39,426 nucleotides of DNA, taken from an uncultured Treponema sp. Lineage in GTDB: Bacteria > Spirochaetota > Spirochaetia > Treponematales > Treponemataceae. The position numbers and the translations under genes were made by a program. Each line of letters opens with the position of its first letter. Position 1 is the first letter of the stretch. Below are positions 1 through 8,946 of this stretch, piece after piece. Location of the stretch: assembly GCA_947177175.1 (NCBI GenBank), contig CAMWTK010000020.1:1-39426 (forward strand). The letters are read 5' to 3'. Under the pieces are notes generated by a model, which worked only from the letters and a program-made list of their open reading frames with translations, had not been told where the DNA came from and made no database searches.

Positions 1-42
1 GTGTTCTGTGTTCTGTGTTCTGTGTTCTGTGTTCTGTGTTCA
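1..42. repeat. 7-bp tandem repeat (GTGTTCT)n
   Basis: Five perfect copies of GTGTTCT followed by one copy ending in A (GTGTTCA). The array begins at the first base of the window, so it probably extends further left. The unit length is not a multiple of three, so gain or loss of a unit would shift any reading frame crossing it. An open frame does cross it and continues to the stop at 139-141. Confidence 0.9.
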
Positions 43-45
43 ATT

Positions 46-141
46 ATGACGGCGAAGCCGCTCGTGTCAAGGCTTTTTGCAAAAAAAGTTGTGTTTTTTA
101 TGTTGCCGATCGTCGCTCCACACATCATGGAAAAAGTGTAA
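46..141 (+). CDS. Possible tail of an ORF, or a small hydrophobic peptide, after the repeat
   Basis: An ATG directly after the heptamer array opens a 31-codon frame. The peptide has a basic N-terminal part and a hydrophobic stretch (VVFFMLPIVAP) resembling a single membrane segment. The same frame is open back to base 1 through the repeat, so this could be the 3' end of a gene starting outside the window. There is no convincing Shine-Dalgarno and no recognised homology. The rest of the stretch up to base 254 shows no feature I can support. Confidence 0.15.
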   Translation: MTAKPLVSRLFAKKVVFFMLPIVAPHIMEKV

Positions 142-254
142 AGGATTGGCGGGGGTCTGTCAATGCGCCCGCCCCCGCCCGTGGCAAACGGACGCGGCAG
201 CGGCGGCTACGCCTTCACCGCAGAAAGCTCCCGCCGCAGCTGCTCCACCTGCTA

Positions 255-1571
255 TCATGCCCACACGAGCCACAGCGTCACGGCGGCGGCGGCGGTCGTC
301 AGAATGGTGAACGGCAGGCAGACTTTGAGCCAGCCGGAAAAGCGGATGGGATGCCCTTCCCGCTTGAGGATGCCCATGGCAACCACGTTCGCGCTCGCCC
401 CGAACGGCGTAAGGTTGCCGCCCAGGCACGAGCCAATCAGCAGCGCGAACATCAGCAACTCCTTGCTGATGCCCATCTGCTCCGCGAGCGACCCCGCCAC
501 GGGAAGCATGACGATGATGTACGGCACGTTGTCCACAAAGCCGGAAATAAGAATCGACACGGCAAGCACGAGGACGAATCCCGCAAGCACGCTGCCGCCC
601 GTCACCCGCGCGAGGAACGCCGCAAAGTCGCCGAGCAGTCCCGTCTCGCTGATCGCGCCGACCACCACGAAAATGCCGATGAGGAAGGCGATCGTCTCCC
701 AGTCCAGCCCCTTCACCAGTTCCCAGGTCTCCCCCGCGCCTTTTTTCTGCGCCGCAAGATACCACAGCACGCCGATCACGCCGAGCGCAAAGCAGTACAG
801 GCCGGAAAGGTAGGCAAAGTCCGTCCTGACGAACGAAATGCCCGCCAGCCCAAAGATGAGCGCGAGCAGGAGCGCGGCCGGCACGACGGAAAGAATCGGC
901 TCGGTCTGCACCACGCTCTTTTCCCGGTCGTGCGCAAAGAACAAGTAGAAAAACAGGCAGCCCACCAGCAGCCCCGCCTGAATGAAAAAGAAAATGGAAA
1001 GCTTGCCCTGATGCACGAAAAAGTCGTTGAAGTTGTAGCCCGCGTAGCTGGCAAAAATCATGCTCGGCGGGTCGCCCACGAGCGTGGCCGTTCCCTCAAG
1101 GTTCGACATGACGGCAAGCCCAATCATCACGTAGGTGGGATTGAGGTTGCGTTTCCGGCACAGCGACAGGGCGATCGGTGCCATGACGAGCACGGTCGCC
1201 ACGTTCTCCACAAAAATGGAGATAATGCCCGTCATCGCAAGGATCAGCACGATGGCAACGCCGGTGCTCGGCGCGACAGAGACGAGCATGTCCGCAATCT
1301 TTGCCGGCACTTTTGAGTACAGGAAGAGCGCGGCAATCGTCATGCTGCCCACGTAAATCATCAGCACGTTCCAGTTAATCAGCGCGCCGAGCGAATGCAG
1401 CAGCGCGAACGCCCGTCCCTCGCCCAGAAAAATCTGCGCGGGGAATATCGTCCCGAGCAGCACCACAACAAGCGCGGCAACCGACGTGAACCACACTTTT
1501 TTTTCCTGAAACACGATCACCAGCGCGTACATCAGCACGGCGATTCCCAATACGACCCATTTCAATGCCAT
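255..1571 (-). CDS. SLC13/CitM/NhaD-type ion-transporter superfamily permease
   Basis: A 438-residue polytopic membrane protein with about 11-12 hydrophobic segments, arranged as two related halves as in the ion transporter superfamily (citrate, ArsB, NhaD and SLC13 families). Each half has a hairpin-like signature: NVATVLVMAPIAL and the GTATLVGDPPSM region in the first, and DNVPYIIVMLPVAG and GGNLTPFGASANVV in the second. These Asn-Pro and Gly-Asn motifs are typical of the substrate- and sodium-binding loops of the superfamily. Substrate (dicarboxylate, Na+/H+, arsenite) cannot be decided from sequence alone. I chose the ATG at 1571 (MALKWVV) because the frame upstream is not hydrophobic and reads through the likely promoter. 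It is divergent from polA across a gap of about 130 bp. Confidence 0.85.
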   Translation of the reverse strand: MALKWVVLGIAVLMYALVIVFQEKKVWFTSVAALVVVLLGTIFPAQIFLGEGRAFALLHSLGALINWNVLMIYVGSMTIAALFLYSKVPAKIADMLVSVAPSTGVAIVLILAMTGIISIFVENVATVLVMAPIALSLCRKRNLNPTYVMIGLAVMSNLEGTATLVGDPPSMIFASYAGYNFNDFFVHQGKLSIFFFIQAGLLVGCLFFYLFFAHDREKSVVQTEPILSVVPAALLLALIFGLAGISFVRTDFAYLSGLYCFALGVIGVLWYLAAQKKGAGETWELVKGLDWETIAFLIGIFVVVGAISETGLLGDFAAFLARVTGGSVLAGFVLVLAVSILISGFVDNVPYIIVMLPVAGSLAEQMGISKELLMFALLIGSCLGGNLTPFGASANVVAMGILKREGHPIRFSGWLKVCLPFTILTTAAAAVTLWLVWA

Positions 1572-1669
1572 GACGTTTGTCCCATAAAAGCCAAGAAGAA
1601 AGTTGCAACTTTTTTGTAGCAATTTTGGCGCGGCTTGTCAAGCAATGCGTTCCGGCGGGAAAAAAGGGC

Positions 1670-1698
1670 AAGACAAAAAGCGGCATCCGCGGTATACT
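1670..1698 (+). promoter_or_regulatory. polA promoter, predicted leaderless
   Basis: A -35-like AAGACA (1670-1675), a 17-nt spacer and a -10 TATACT (1693-1698). Only six bases (CTCCGT) separate the -10 from the polA ATG at 1705, so transcription would start at or very near the A of ATG. No Shine-Dalgarno can fit in that space. Confidence 0.6.
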
Positions 1699-1704
1699 CT
1701 CCGT

Positions 1705-4518
1705 ATGGCAGATTTTTTTGACGACAGGACCGTGTTCGTCCTTGATTCCTACGGGCTGATTTACCGCGAGTATTTCGCGTTCATCTCGCATCCGCTGACC
1801 AACAGCAAGAAAGAGAATGTCTCCGCGGTGTACGGCTTTTTCCGCAACCTGTATGCTATCGTCAAGCGGTACAACCCGCAGTATCTGGTGGCGGCGTTCG
1901 ATTCGCGCACGCCCACGTTCCGGCACAAAATGTTCGGCGACTACAAGGCGAACCGCGCGAAGACTCCCGACGACCTGATCGCGCAGATTCCCTGGATCGA
2001 ATCGCTCCTTGGCGTGCTCGGCGTTCCCCTGCTCCGCTGCGACGGATTTGAGGCGGACGACATCATCGCCACGGTGGCAAAGCACTGCCAGGCGGCCGGG
2101 CGGCACTGCGCCATCCTTTCTGCCGACAAAGACCTGATGCAGCTCGCCTGCGACACGACGCACATCCTCAAGCCGGACAAGGCGCAGGTCTGGGCGGAAG
2201 TCGATGCGAACGGCGTTGCCGCGGAATGGGGCGTTCCCCCGGAAAAACTGCTCGACCTGCTCAGCCTGATGGGCGACACGGCGGACAACGTTCCCGGCGT
2301 AAAAGGCATCGGCCCCAAAAGCGCGGTCAAGCTGCTGAACCAGTACGGCGACCTCGACGCTATCCTTGCCCATGCCGAAGCAATCGGCGGCGCACAGGGC
2401 GAACATCTCCGCGCGGGCAAGGACGACGCGCTGCTGTCAAGACGGCTCATCACGCTGCGCGACGACGTGCCGTGCGTGCATGACCCGGACGAATTCAAGG
2501 CGGACGCGCTCCATTTCAAGGAGACCGCGACCGAGCTTATCGCCTTTGAGCTGCCCGCCGTCGCAAAGCTGTACATGACGCTCGCCACCGAATCAGGGGA
2601 GAACATCGTCGCGTCATCGTCGCGCAAGGCGGTCCTGCGCGTGCAGAACGAAATCAAGACGGCAAAGCAGAACGAAGGCAAATACCGCGCCCTCACCGAC
2701 GCGGGCGAATTCGCGGCGTTCGTGGACGGCATCATTGCCGCAGGCGGCTCGGTCGCGCTCGACACCGAAACCGACCGGCTCGAAACTTTTACGGCAAACC
2801 TCGTGGGATTCAGCATGAGCGTCAAGGCGGGCGAAGGATTCTATGTGCCGCTCATCCTGAACGACGCGCTGTTCGCCGAGACAATGCCCAAAAAAGACGC
2901 GCTCGACACGCTTGCCCGCCTGTTCAACGCGCCGAACGTGACGATTGTCTTCCATAATGCCAAGTTCGACATTGAAGTGCTGTGGACGAACGGGCTGGGA
3001 AAACTGGTCAATCCGCAGCATGAGGACGACATCCACTTTGCCGCCGCCATTGCCGACACGATGATTGCCGCCTGGCTGATCGAGCCTGACCGGCTGGGAA
3101 AAGTCGCCTACGGGCTGGAGCATCTTGCCGAGACGAAACTTTCGCTCAAAGGCACGGAATACGCAGAAATCGTCCCCCGGAACGGCACGTTCGCCGACGT
3201 TCCGCTGGAAACCGCCGCAAAATATGGCGCGGAGGACGCTGACTTTACCTGGCAGCTGTGGCAGTATTATCTGCCGCTTCTCAAAGCCTCGCCGCTCTAC
3301 GACCTTTTTGCGGGACTGGAGATGAAAGTCCTGCCGATCCTTGCAGGCATGGAACTGCGCGGCATTCATCTGGACGCGCCGTCGCTCGCTTCCTATGAGG
3401 CAGAACTCAAGGCGCGCATTGCCGCCACCAAGAACGAAACCTACGCGCTCGTGGGACACGAATTCAACATCGCCTCGCCGCAGCAGGTGGGCAGGGTGCT
3501 GTACGAAGAGCGCGGGCTGAAGCCGGGTAAAAAGACGAAGCGCGGGTTTTCCACCGACAGCGCGGTGCTTGAAGAACTCGCCGCCCAAGATCCCGTCCCG
3601 CAGAAGATTCTGGAATACCGCAACCTTGCCAAGCTGCTTTCGACCTACGTGGAGACGCTCCCCGACATGACGGACGAGCACGGCAGAATCCACACGAGTT
3701 TTATCCAAACGGGAACGGCGACGGGGCGACTTTCCAGCCGCGACCCCAACTTGCAGAATATCCCGGTGCGCGAGGAAGCCGGACGGCGCATACGCGCGGC
3801 ATTCACCGCCGCGCCGGGAACGGTCCTCATCAGCGCGGACTACTCGCAGATTGAATTGGTCGTGCTTGCCCATCTGAGCGGCGACCCGCAGCTGTGCGCG
3901 GCATTCAACGAAGGCACGGACGTACATAAGTCAACCGCCGCGCTCATCTACGGCATTCCCGCCGCGCAGGTCACGCCCGAAATGCGCCGCACCGCAAAGA
4001 CGATCAACTTCGGCGTGATGTACGGCATGGGCGCGTTCCGCCTTGCGCGCGAGCTGGGAATTCCCATGCCCCGCGCAAAGGAATTCATCGAGCAGTATTT
4101 TGCGCAGTACGCGGGCATCGAAGGATTCATCGAAAACACGATCAAAAAAGCCGAGGAGACGGGCTACGTGGAGACGCTGTTCGGCCGCCGCCGCCCCCTG
4201 CTCGCCATAACAAGCGCGAACAAAATGGAAAAAAACGGCGCGGAGCGCGTCGCGACCAACACGCCAATCCAGGGAACTGCCGCCGACATCGTGAAAAAGG
4301 CGATGATAGCCGTGGACGACGCGCTGCGCGAGCACCCGACGGGCGCACGGCTGCTGCTGCAAGTGCACGACGAACTCATCTTTGAATGCCCCGACGACGA
4401 AACGACCATTGCCGACACCATCGCGCTCGTCAAAGAACGCATGGAACACGCCGTCCAATTGGACGTGCCGCTGCGCGTCTCCGTCGAATACGGCAGCAGC
4501 TGGGGTCTGTTCCATTGA
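1705..4518 (+). CDS. polA: DNA polymerase I
   Basis: A 937-residue three-domain DNA polymerase I for gap filling and Okazaki primer removal. The N-terminal 5'-3' exonuclease shows FEADDII and the helix-3-turn-helix GDTADNVPGVKGIGPKSA. The 3'-5' proofreading domain looks active: DTET (D353, E355), HNAKFD (D422) and Y507-x3-D511 are all present. The polymerase domain has motif A (SADYSQIEL, D712), motif B (RRTAKTINFGVMYG) and motif C (QVHDELIF, D889-E890). The start at 1705 is chosen because MADFFDDRTVFVLDSYG matches the family N-terminus and sits six bases after a good -10; the frame upstream holds promoter DNA. Its stop overlaps the TTG start of coaE, so the two genes form an operon. Confidence 0.97.
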   Translation: MADFFDDRTVFVLDSYGLIYREYFAFISHPLTNSKKENVSAVYGFFRNLYAIVKRYNPQYLVAAFDSRTPTFRHKMFGDYKANRAKTPDDLIAQIPWIESLLGVLGVPLLRCDGFEADDIIATVAKHCQAAGRHCAILSADKDLMQLACDTTHILKPDKAQVWAEVDANGVAAEWGVPPEKLLDLLSLMGDTADNVPGVKGIGPKSAVKLLNQYGDLDAILAHAEAIGGAQGEHLRAGKDDALLSRRLITLRDDVPCVHDPDEFKADALHFKETATELIAFELPAVAKLYMTLATESGENIVASSSRKAVLRVQNEIKTAKQNEGKYRALTDAGEFAAFVDGIIAAGGSVALDTETDRLETFTANLVGFSMSVKAGEGFYVPLILNDALFAETMPKKDALDTLARLFNAPNVTIVFHNAKFDIEVLWTNGLGKLVNPQHEDDIHFAAAIADTMIAAWLIEPDRLGKVAYGLEHLAETKLSLKGTEYAEIVPRNGTFADVPLETAAKYGAEDADFTWQLWQYYLPLLKASPLYDLFAGLEMKVLPILAGMELRGIHLDAPSLASYEAELKARIAATKNETYALVGHEFNIASPQQVGRVLYEERGLKPGKKTKRGFSTDSAVLEELAAQDPVPQKILEYRNLAKLLSTYVETLPDMTDEHGRIHTSFIQTGTATGRLSSRDPNLQNIPVREEAGRRIRAAFTAAPGTVLISADYSQIELVVLAHLSGDPQLCAAFNEGTDVHKSTAALIYGIPAAQVTPEMRRTAKTINFGVMYGMGAFRLARELGIPMPRAKEFIEQYFAQYAGIEGFIENTIKKAEETGYVETLFGRRRPLLAITSANKMEKNGAERVATNTPIQGTAADIVKKAMIAVDDALREHPTGARLLLQVHDELIFECPDDETTIADTIALVKERMEHAVQLDVPLRVSVEYGSSWGLFH

Positions 4519-5120
4519 TTCTCTGCGTTACCGGACCGATGGCGGCGGGAAAAAACGTCGCCGCATCGATTCTGGAAAAACACGGCTTTGCCGCCGTGGA
4601 CGCGGACGTGCTCGCGCACCAAGCCCTGGCACAGGACGACCTGCAAGCGGCGGTCATCAGGACGTTCGCGCCGTATGCCGCCGCAAAAAACATCACGCTC
4701 ACGGCAGCCGACGGCTCGCTTGACCGGCGGGCGTTGGGTTCGCTCATCTTTGCGGACAAAAAACTGCTCGCCCTGCAAGAATCGCTCGTGCATCCCGCCG
4801 TCAGCCGCCTCATCGACTCGTTCATCGACTCCCACCCGAATCAGCCGGTCGTCATCAACGCGACGGTGCTGTACAAAATCAGCGCGATCGAACGCTGCGA
4901 CGCAATCCTGTTCGTCACCGCCCCGCTGCCCGTCCGTTTTTTCCGCGCAAAACGCCGCGACGGCATGAAAACCGCGCAGATTCTCGCACGATTTTGGCAG
5001 CAGCGGCAACTCTTTGCTAAATATAAAAAAACACGTGCCGATATTTATAGAGTACATAACACCGGCAACGTGCACGCACTGGAACGCGCCATTTCTGCAT
5101 TCCTCAAAGCCTGCCGGTAA
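4515..5120 (+). CDS. coaE: Dephospho-CoA kinase
   Basis: A 201-residue P-loop kinase for the last step of CoA synthesis (ATP + dephospho-CoA to CoA). The P-loop GPMAAGKN (about residues 7-14) carries Asn where the family usually has Ser or Thr. Next come the DADVLAHQAL segment, typical of the dephospho-CoA site, and HPAVSRLIDSF, matching the family HP motif. The only start that gives a normal CoaE N-terminus is TTG at 4515, which overlaps the polA stop as TTGA; no ATG or GTG is available nearby. The overlap suggests translational coupling to polA. It ends 13 bases before the next gene. Confidence 0.9.
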   Translation: MILCVTGPMAAGKNVAASILEKHGFAAVDADVLAHQALAQDDLQAAVIRTFAPYAAAKNITLTAADGSLDRRALGSLIFADKKLLALQESLVHPAVSRLIDSFIDSHPNQPVVINATVLYKISAIERCDAILFVTAPLPVRFFRAKRRDGMKTAQILARFWQQRQLFAKYKKTRADIYRVHNTGNVHALERAISAFLKACR

Positions 5121-5133
5121 CGAGGTTATCGCT

Positions 5134-6027
5134 ATGGAAGAAAGAAGAACGCTGTGGATTATCACGGCATCGGGACTGTTCCTTTTGGTCGTGGTGGGAG
5201 CCGCGATTATCCTGTCTACGTCAACGAAAGGCAACAAAACGCAGCAGGCCGCATTCAATCCGACCGAAGGCTGGACCACCCCCACGACGTACGCCGTACA
5301 GGCAATCCCCACCACCGACACGATCGCGCAGGCGAACACGAACGCGGTTTCGGACGCGCCCGCCTCTCCGTTTGATCAAGTCGCCCTGAACGATACGGCT
5401 GTCCCGCAGCAGATTCAGGCGGACAACCTGACGGTCTATGCGGACAAGACGACCGTATACAGCGATGAGACGGTGACGACGATCGACCTGAACGCGCTGA
5501 AATCGTCAACGCCCGCCGTGACGGCAAACAACCCGACGACCGCCGCGCAGATTGCAAGCACGCAAGCGGCAAAAACGGAATCGTATACCTACAACTACGA
5601 GCAGCCCAAGCCCGTGGCAAAGGCGACCCCTGCGCCGGTATCAACGCCCGCGCCCGCAAAGCCCGCCCCGGCTCCTGCCGCCACGAGCGCACCGGCAAAA
5701 ACAGCCGCGAGCGCAAAACCGGCAGCACCGGCAAAATCAACCGTGCCGGCAAGCCTCAAAGTGCCCGACCGCTTCTGGGTGCAAGTCGCCTCGTATGCGA
5801 CCAAGAAAAATGCCGACGATGCGCGCGCCACGCTCGAATCGAACAAAATTCCGAGCGAAGTGTTCACCTACACCGACGCGAAGGGCAAGGTCTTCTACCG
5901 CGTCAGAATCGGCTCGTACACCACGTCAAGCGAGGCCGAATACTGGAAGACGCAGGTGGCAAAAATCGACCAGTTCGCCGACGCGCAGAGTTACGTCGTC
6001 AACTCGTCGGCAAAGGCAATCCGCTAG
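5134..6027 (+). CDS. SPOR-domain membrane protein
   Basis: A 297-residue protein with a short cytoplasmic N-terminus, one transmembrane helix (about residues 8-27, LWIITASGLFLLVVVGAAII), a long Thr/Ala/Pro-rich linker (strongly PAPA-like at about 165-205) and a C-terminal SPOR domain (about 212-288, starting RFWVQVASYATKKNADDA). SPOR domains bind denuded peptidoglycan at division sites, so a role in the cell envelope or septum is likely. The ATG at 5134 follows a GAGG Shine-Dalgarno and directly precedes the membrane anchor. It lies 13 bases after coaE, probably in the same operon, and is followed by an intrinsic terminator. Confidence 0.85.
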   Translation: MEERRTLWIITASGLFLLVVVGAAIILSTSTKGNKTQQAAFNPTEGWTTPTTYAVQAIPTTDTIAQANTNAVSDAPASPFDQVALNDTAVPQQIQADNLTVYADKTTVYSDETVTTIDLNALKSSTPAVTANNPTTAAQIASTQAAKTESYTYNYEQPKPVAKATPAPVSTPAPAKPAPAPAATSAPAKTAASAKPAAPAKSTVPASLKVPDRFWVQVASYATKKNADDARATLESNKIPSEVFTYTDAKGKVFYRVRIGSYTTSSEAEYWKTQVAKIDQFADAQSYVVNSSAKAIR

Positions 6028-6045
6028 TTCAGCCCGACCAAACCG

Positions 6046-6074
6046 AAAATCCCGCCGCGCGCGGGATTTTTTTT
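6046..6074 (+). terminator. Intrinsic terminator after the polA-coaE-SPOR operon
   Basis: Perfect 10-bp stem AAAATCCCGC / GCGGGATTTT (6046-6055 and 6061-6070) with loop CGCGC, followed by a run of T to 6074. Confidence 0.92.
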
Positions 6075-6128
6075 GCAAAAAACGACACTTTTTTCCCGCA
6101 TTTTGGGGAAAAATGAAATTTCTGTGCC

Positions 6129-6134
6129 TATAAG
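6129..6134 (+). promoter_or_regulatory. -10 element, predicted leaderless
   Basis: TATAAG five bases before the ATG at 6140. No clear -35 is visible, so this is weaker than the polA case. No Shine-Dalgarno is present before the gene. Confidence 0.4.
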
Positions 6135-6139
6135 ACAGT

Positions 6140-7645
6140 ATGAAAACACTGTCTTTTATCATTGCCCTGACGATTGGGGCAACAAGTACTGCCTGCGCCG
6201 CGCCGATTTTTAAATTCGTCGAGGTCAAAGAAACGATGTCGCTTTCGATTCCGCGGGACGACACAAAAGAAAACGCGGCAAGCGGGTCGGCCGGCGGCAG
6301 AATCATGCTGGGCAACGACATTTTCTCGCTGGACGCGCGGAGCTACGTGACGCTGCCCAAAACGAAATGGTCGGCGTTCGGCAACGTGTCCTCGCCCGCA
6401 GATGCGTTCGCCCTGTGCAACGACATGCGTTTTGGCGCAGGCGGTACGCTGGACACGCCGTTCCCGGTTGCCGTCAAGGCGGGGTCGCTCACGTTCTCGC
6501 GCTCCGTCAGCCGCCTGAAAAATCCCACGCCGTCCGCAATCGCGAACCCGCTCAAAAAATCGTTCGGGTTTTCGGCGGGAATCGGCAGCAGCCTGCCGAC
6601 GCTGACATCTGCCGTCAAGCCGCTCGCCGTGTCCGCGTCGCTGTCCGTGCCACAAAAACGGTGGGGTATTCCGCTGGAAGCGCAGTTCGCCGTTGCCAAG
6701 GACGACATGGCTTGCGCGACGTTCTCGTTTTTCGCTCGACCGACCAAATATATCAGCGTACAGAGCGCGTTCACGGCGGGACGATTTCTGGCGTGCGCGA
6801 GCAACACGACCCAAAAACTGCTCGCAAACACCGCCGCCTTTTTTGATGAGACGCAATTGTTCGCCGCAAGCTGGGAAAGCGCGTTCAGAAGCCCGTTCCT
6901 TAAGGCGAACCTGTCCGTCGGATTCCACCAGACACCGTTTGCCGCCGGTTTTTCGCCCTGCGCCGTATGGATAAAAGCGACCGCCCGCACCACGTTCCGC
7001 GCCGTCCTGCTCGACCTCTCGTTTTTTTCGATTCCCACGATTTCCGCCACGCCCCGCACCGTTCCGCTCGTGGGCGCTTCGGCGACTATCTGCCGCACCA
7101 TCAGCCAGTTCGGCATAAACCCGCAGGTGCAGTTCGACTTGCCCCGTGCCGCCACGATCCGCCTCGGAGTCCACGCGCTCGCCGAACAGAAAATCCTCAG
7201 CACCCGCGCCGCCGAATTGTACGGCACGCTCAAATGGAGCGCGGGAGTCGCCTACGAAAGCCGGCCGTTCACCGCAAAAATGACCGCCGGGGCAACGAAC
7301 ATCATCATAGACGGCAGTGCCTTGACCGCAAGCACCACGCCCGATAAATACTATTCCGCCGATGTCAGCACCGTGCTCGTGCTCGAAAGAATCCGCGCGA
7401 CCTGCGCGTTCGGCTACGACCGCTATCCGCCGGCGGCAAAAACGGGCAACACCAAGGACATTTTTTCGATCAATGCAACCGCAAGCCCCGGATTGGCACG
7501 AATGCTCACACTCACGGGCGGCTACACCGTCACGTACAAAAATAGCGAAAAAGCAAGCAGCAGCGTGAACGCAAGCGCGACGGTCAAATGCAAGACGACC
7601 TGGACGCGCATCTCGCTGAAATGCGCCGTGGAGTCGGCATTGTGA
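6140..7645 (+). CDS. Exported protein, probable outer-membrane beta-barrel
   Basis: A 501-residue protein of unknown function. It starts with a signal peptide (MKTLSFIIALTIGATSTACAA); the Cys near residue 19 is a poor lipobox, so signal peptidase I cleavage is more likely than lipidation. The rest lacks transmembrane helices and has many segments of alternating hydrophobic and polar residues, such as the regions near GIGSSLPTLTSAV, VAYESRPFTAKMTAGA and LTGGYTVTYKNS. This fits an outer-membrane beta-barrel or periplasmic beta-rich protein of a spirochaete. It has its own promoter after a terminator and ends 26 bases from the convergent methyltransferase gene. Confidence 0.65.
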   Translation: MKTLSFIIALTIGATSTACAAPIFKFVEVKETMSLSIPRDDTKENAASGSAGGRIMLGNDIFSLDARSYVTLPKTKWSAFGNVSSPADAFALCNDMRFGAGGTLDTPFPVAVKAGSLTFSRSVSRLKNPTPSAIANPLKKSFGFSAGIGSSLPTLTSAVKPLAVSASLSVPQKRWGIPLEAQFAVAKDDMACATFSFFARPTKYISVQSAFTAGRFLACASNTTQKLLANTAAFFDETQLFAASWESAFRSPFLKANLSVGFHQTPFAAGFSPCAVWIKATARTTFRAVLLDLSFFSIPTISATPRTVPLVGASATICRTISQFGINPQVQFDLPRAATIRLGVHALAEQKILSTRAAELYGTLKWSAGVAYESRPFTAKMTAGATNIIIDGSALTASTTPDKYYSADVSTVLVLERIRATCAFGYDRYPPAAKTGNTKDIFSINATASPGLARMLTLTGGYTVTYKNSEKASSSVNASATVKCKTTWTRISLKCAVESAL

Positions 7646-7671
7646 CGGTGCGTTTGTCTGTAAGGGAAAAT

Positions 7672-8946
7672 CTACGCCCGCAATGCCGAATGAACCTGAC
7701 TTTGCTCCGGCTGTTCGGCGGAAGAAAGCAACGTGATGTCATTCATCAACCGAATCAATGCCCTGCCCATTGCCGCGGCAAGGTTGACCGGGACAGCGTT
7801 TCCAATCTGCTTGTACTGGCTCGTCACGCTCCCCGAAAACTGCCAGCTGTCCGGGAACGTCTGAATCCGCGCGTACTCGCGTACCGTCAGCGGGCGGGTT
7901 TCCAACGGGTGGCAACGCTCCGTCTGCTTCTGCGCGGGCGCACACGTCAAGGTCAGCGAAGGCTCGTCGAGCGAAAGACGGCGGGCCATGCCGGTCTTTC
8001 CGCCGCCAAGGTAAAAACTTCCTTTCATATACGCTTTCTGCACATCGGCCGGAAGATTTCTCCAGTTGCCGCCCGGCGGAACAAGCGCGAGGACGGCGGC
8101 TTTTTTCTGCGGATAATGCTGTCCGTCGCTTTCCGGCACGTCAGTGTCAAACAGTGTCCCCTTGTAAAACGCGTCCCGGAGCGTCACGACTCGATGATAG
8201 GGCGCGGGCCATCGAAAGGAAACGCTCCCTGCATAATCATTGCGAATGCCGACAAGAAAAATCCGCTCCCGCTTTTGCGGCACTTTGTACATAACCGCCC
8301 GCAAGACACGCGGTTCGACGAGCGTATATCCCAAGTCCGTGATGATGCGGGAAATCGTCTTGAACGTCCTGCCCTTGTCGTGACTGACCAGCCCTTTCAC
8401 GTTTTCGGCAAGAAAGACTTTGGGGCGAATTTCCCCGATTGCGCGGGCAAGCTCAAAGAACAGCGTTCCGCGCGCATCCTCAAAGCCGCGCTGTTTTCCC
8501 GCATACGAAAATGCCTGGCAGGGAAAGCCGCCCGAAAGAAAGTCTACCCGCTCCTTGTACGGCGAAAAATCGATGTCACGAACGTCGTCCTCAACAATAT
8601 TTGTTCCCTTGCAGTTCAGCCGGAGCGTCTCGCAGGCATCGTGGTCAATCTCACTCAACAGCACGGGAGAGAATCCTGCCATCTGCAAGCCGAGCGCAAG
8701 CCCGCCTGCCCCCGCGAACAGTTCAATCGACGAATACGCACGGAGCGGAGTCGTTTCCGTCTCACAATCCCAGTCGGTATGCTCCATGGCGGCAATTTCG
8801 GGAATGGCAAGCTTTTCCGTGTCGAAGTAATAGTATCTTTCGTCCTTTTTTATCGGCACAATTTTGCGAGAAGCAACCCAAGCATGTACCGTGGCATTCG
8901 ATATGCCGAGCACGCTCGCAAGATTCACGGAATTGATGACCGCCAT
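7672..8946 (-). CDS. Type II cytosine-5 DNA methyltransferase with N-terminal HTH
   Basis: A 424-residue complete m5C methyltransferase. Residues 1-55 form a MerR/excisionase-like helix-turn-helix (NLASVLGISNATVHAWVASRKI). All main motifs follow: I (SIELFAGAGGLALGLQMAGF), IV with the catalytic Cys (GGFPCQAFSYAG), VI (FLAENV), VIII (VPQKRERIF), a target-recognition region, IX (LTVREYARIQTFP) and X (QIGNAVPVNLAAAMG). It is the protective partner of the endonuclease just upstream and probably methylates the same GGNCC-type site; that specificity is inferred from the endonuclease family. The N-terminal HTH may let it repress its own operon, as in some other m5C enzymes. Stop and start overlap as TGATG. 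Confidence 0.93.
   Translation of the reverse strand: MAVINSVNLASVLGISNATVHAWVASRKIVPIKKDERYYYFDTEKLAIPEIAAMEHTDWDCETETTPLRAYSSIELFAGAGGLALGLQMAGFSPVLLSEIDHDACETLRLNCKGTNIVEDDVRDIDFSPYKERVDFLSGGFPCQAFSYAGKQRGFEDARGTLFFELARAIGEIRPKVFLAENVKGLVSHDKGRTFKTISRIITDLGYTLVEPRVLRAVMYKVPQKRERIFLVGIRNDYAGSVSFRWPAPYHRVVTLRDAFYKGTLFDTDVPESDGQHYPQKKAAVLALVPPGGNWRNLPADVQKAYMKGSFYLGGGKTGMARRLSLDEPSLTLTCAPAQKQTERCHPLETRPLTVREYARIQTFPDSWQFSGSVTSQYKQIGNAVPVNLAAAMGRALIRLMNDITLLSSAEQPEQSQVHSALRA

Noticed and set aside
15..1316. Long plus-strand frame from the repeat across the permease gene
   Set aside because: Antisense to a clear polytopic membrane protein; the translation is low-complexity and basic.
2614..3927. 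Long open frame antisense to polA (minus strand)
   Set aside because: It lies fully opposite a gene with all polymerase motifs. Its composition (rich in Arg, Val, Gly) is that of a GC-rich shadow frame, and no motif was recognised.
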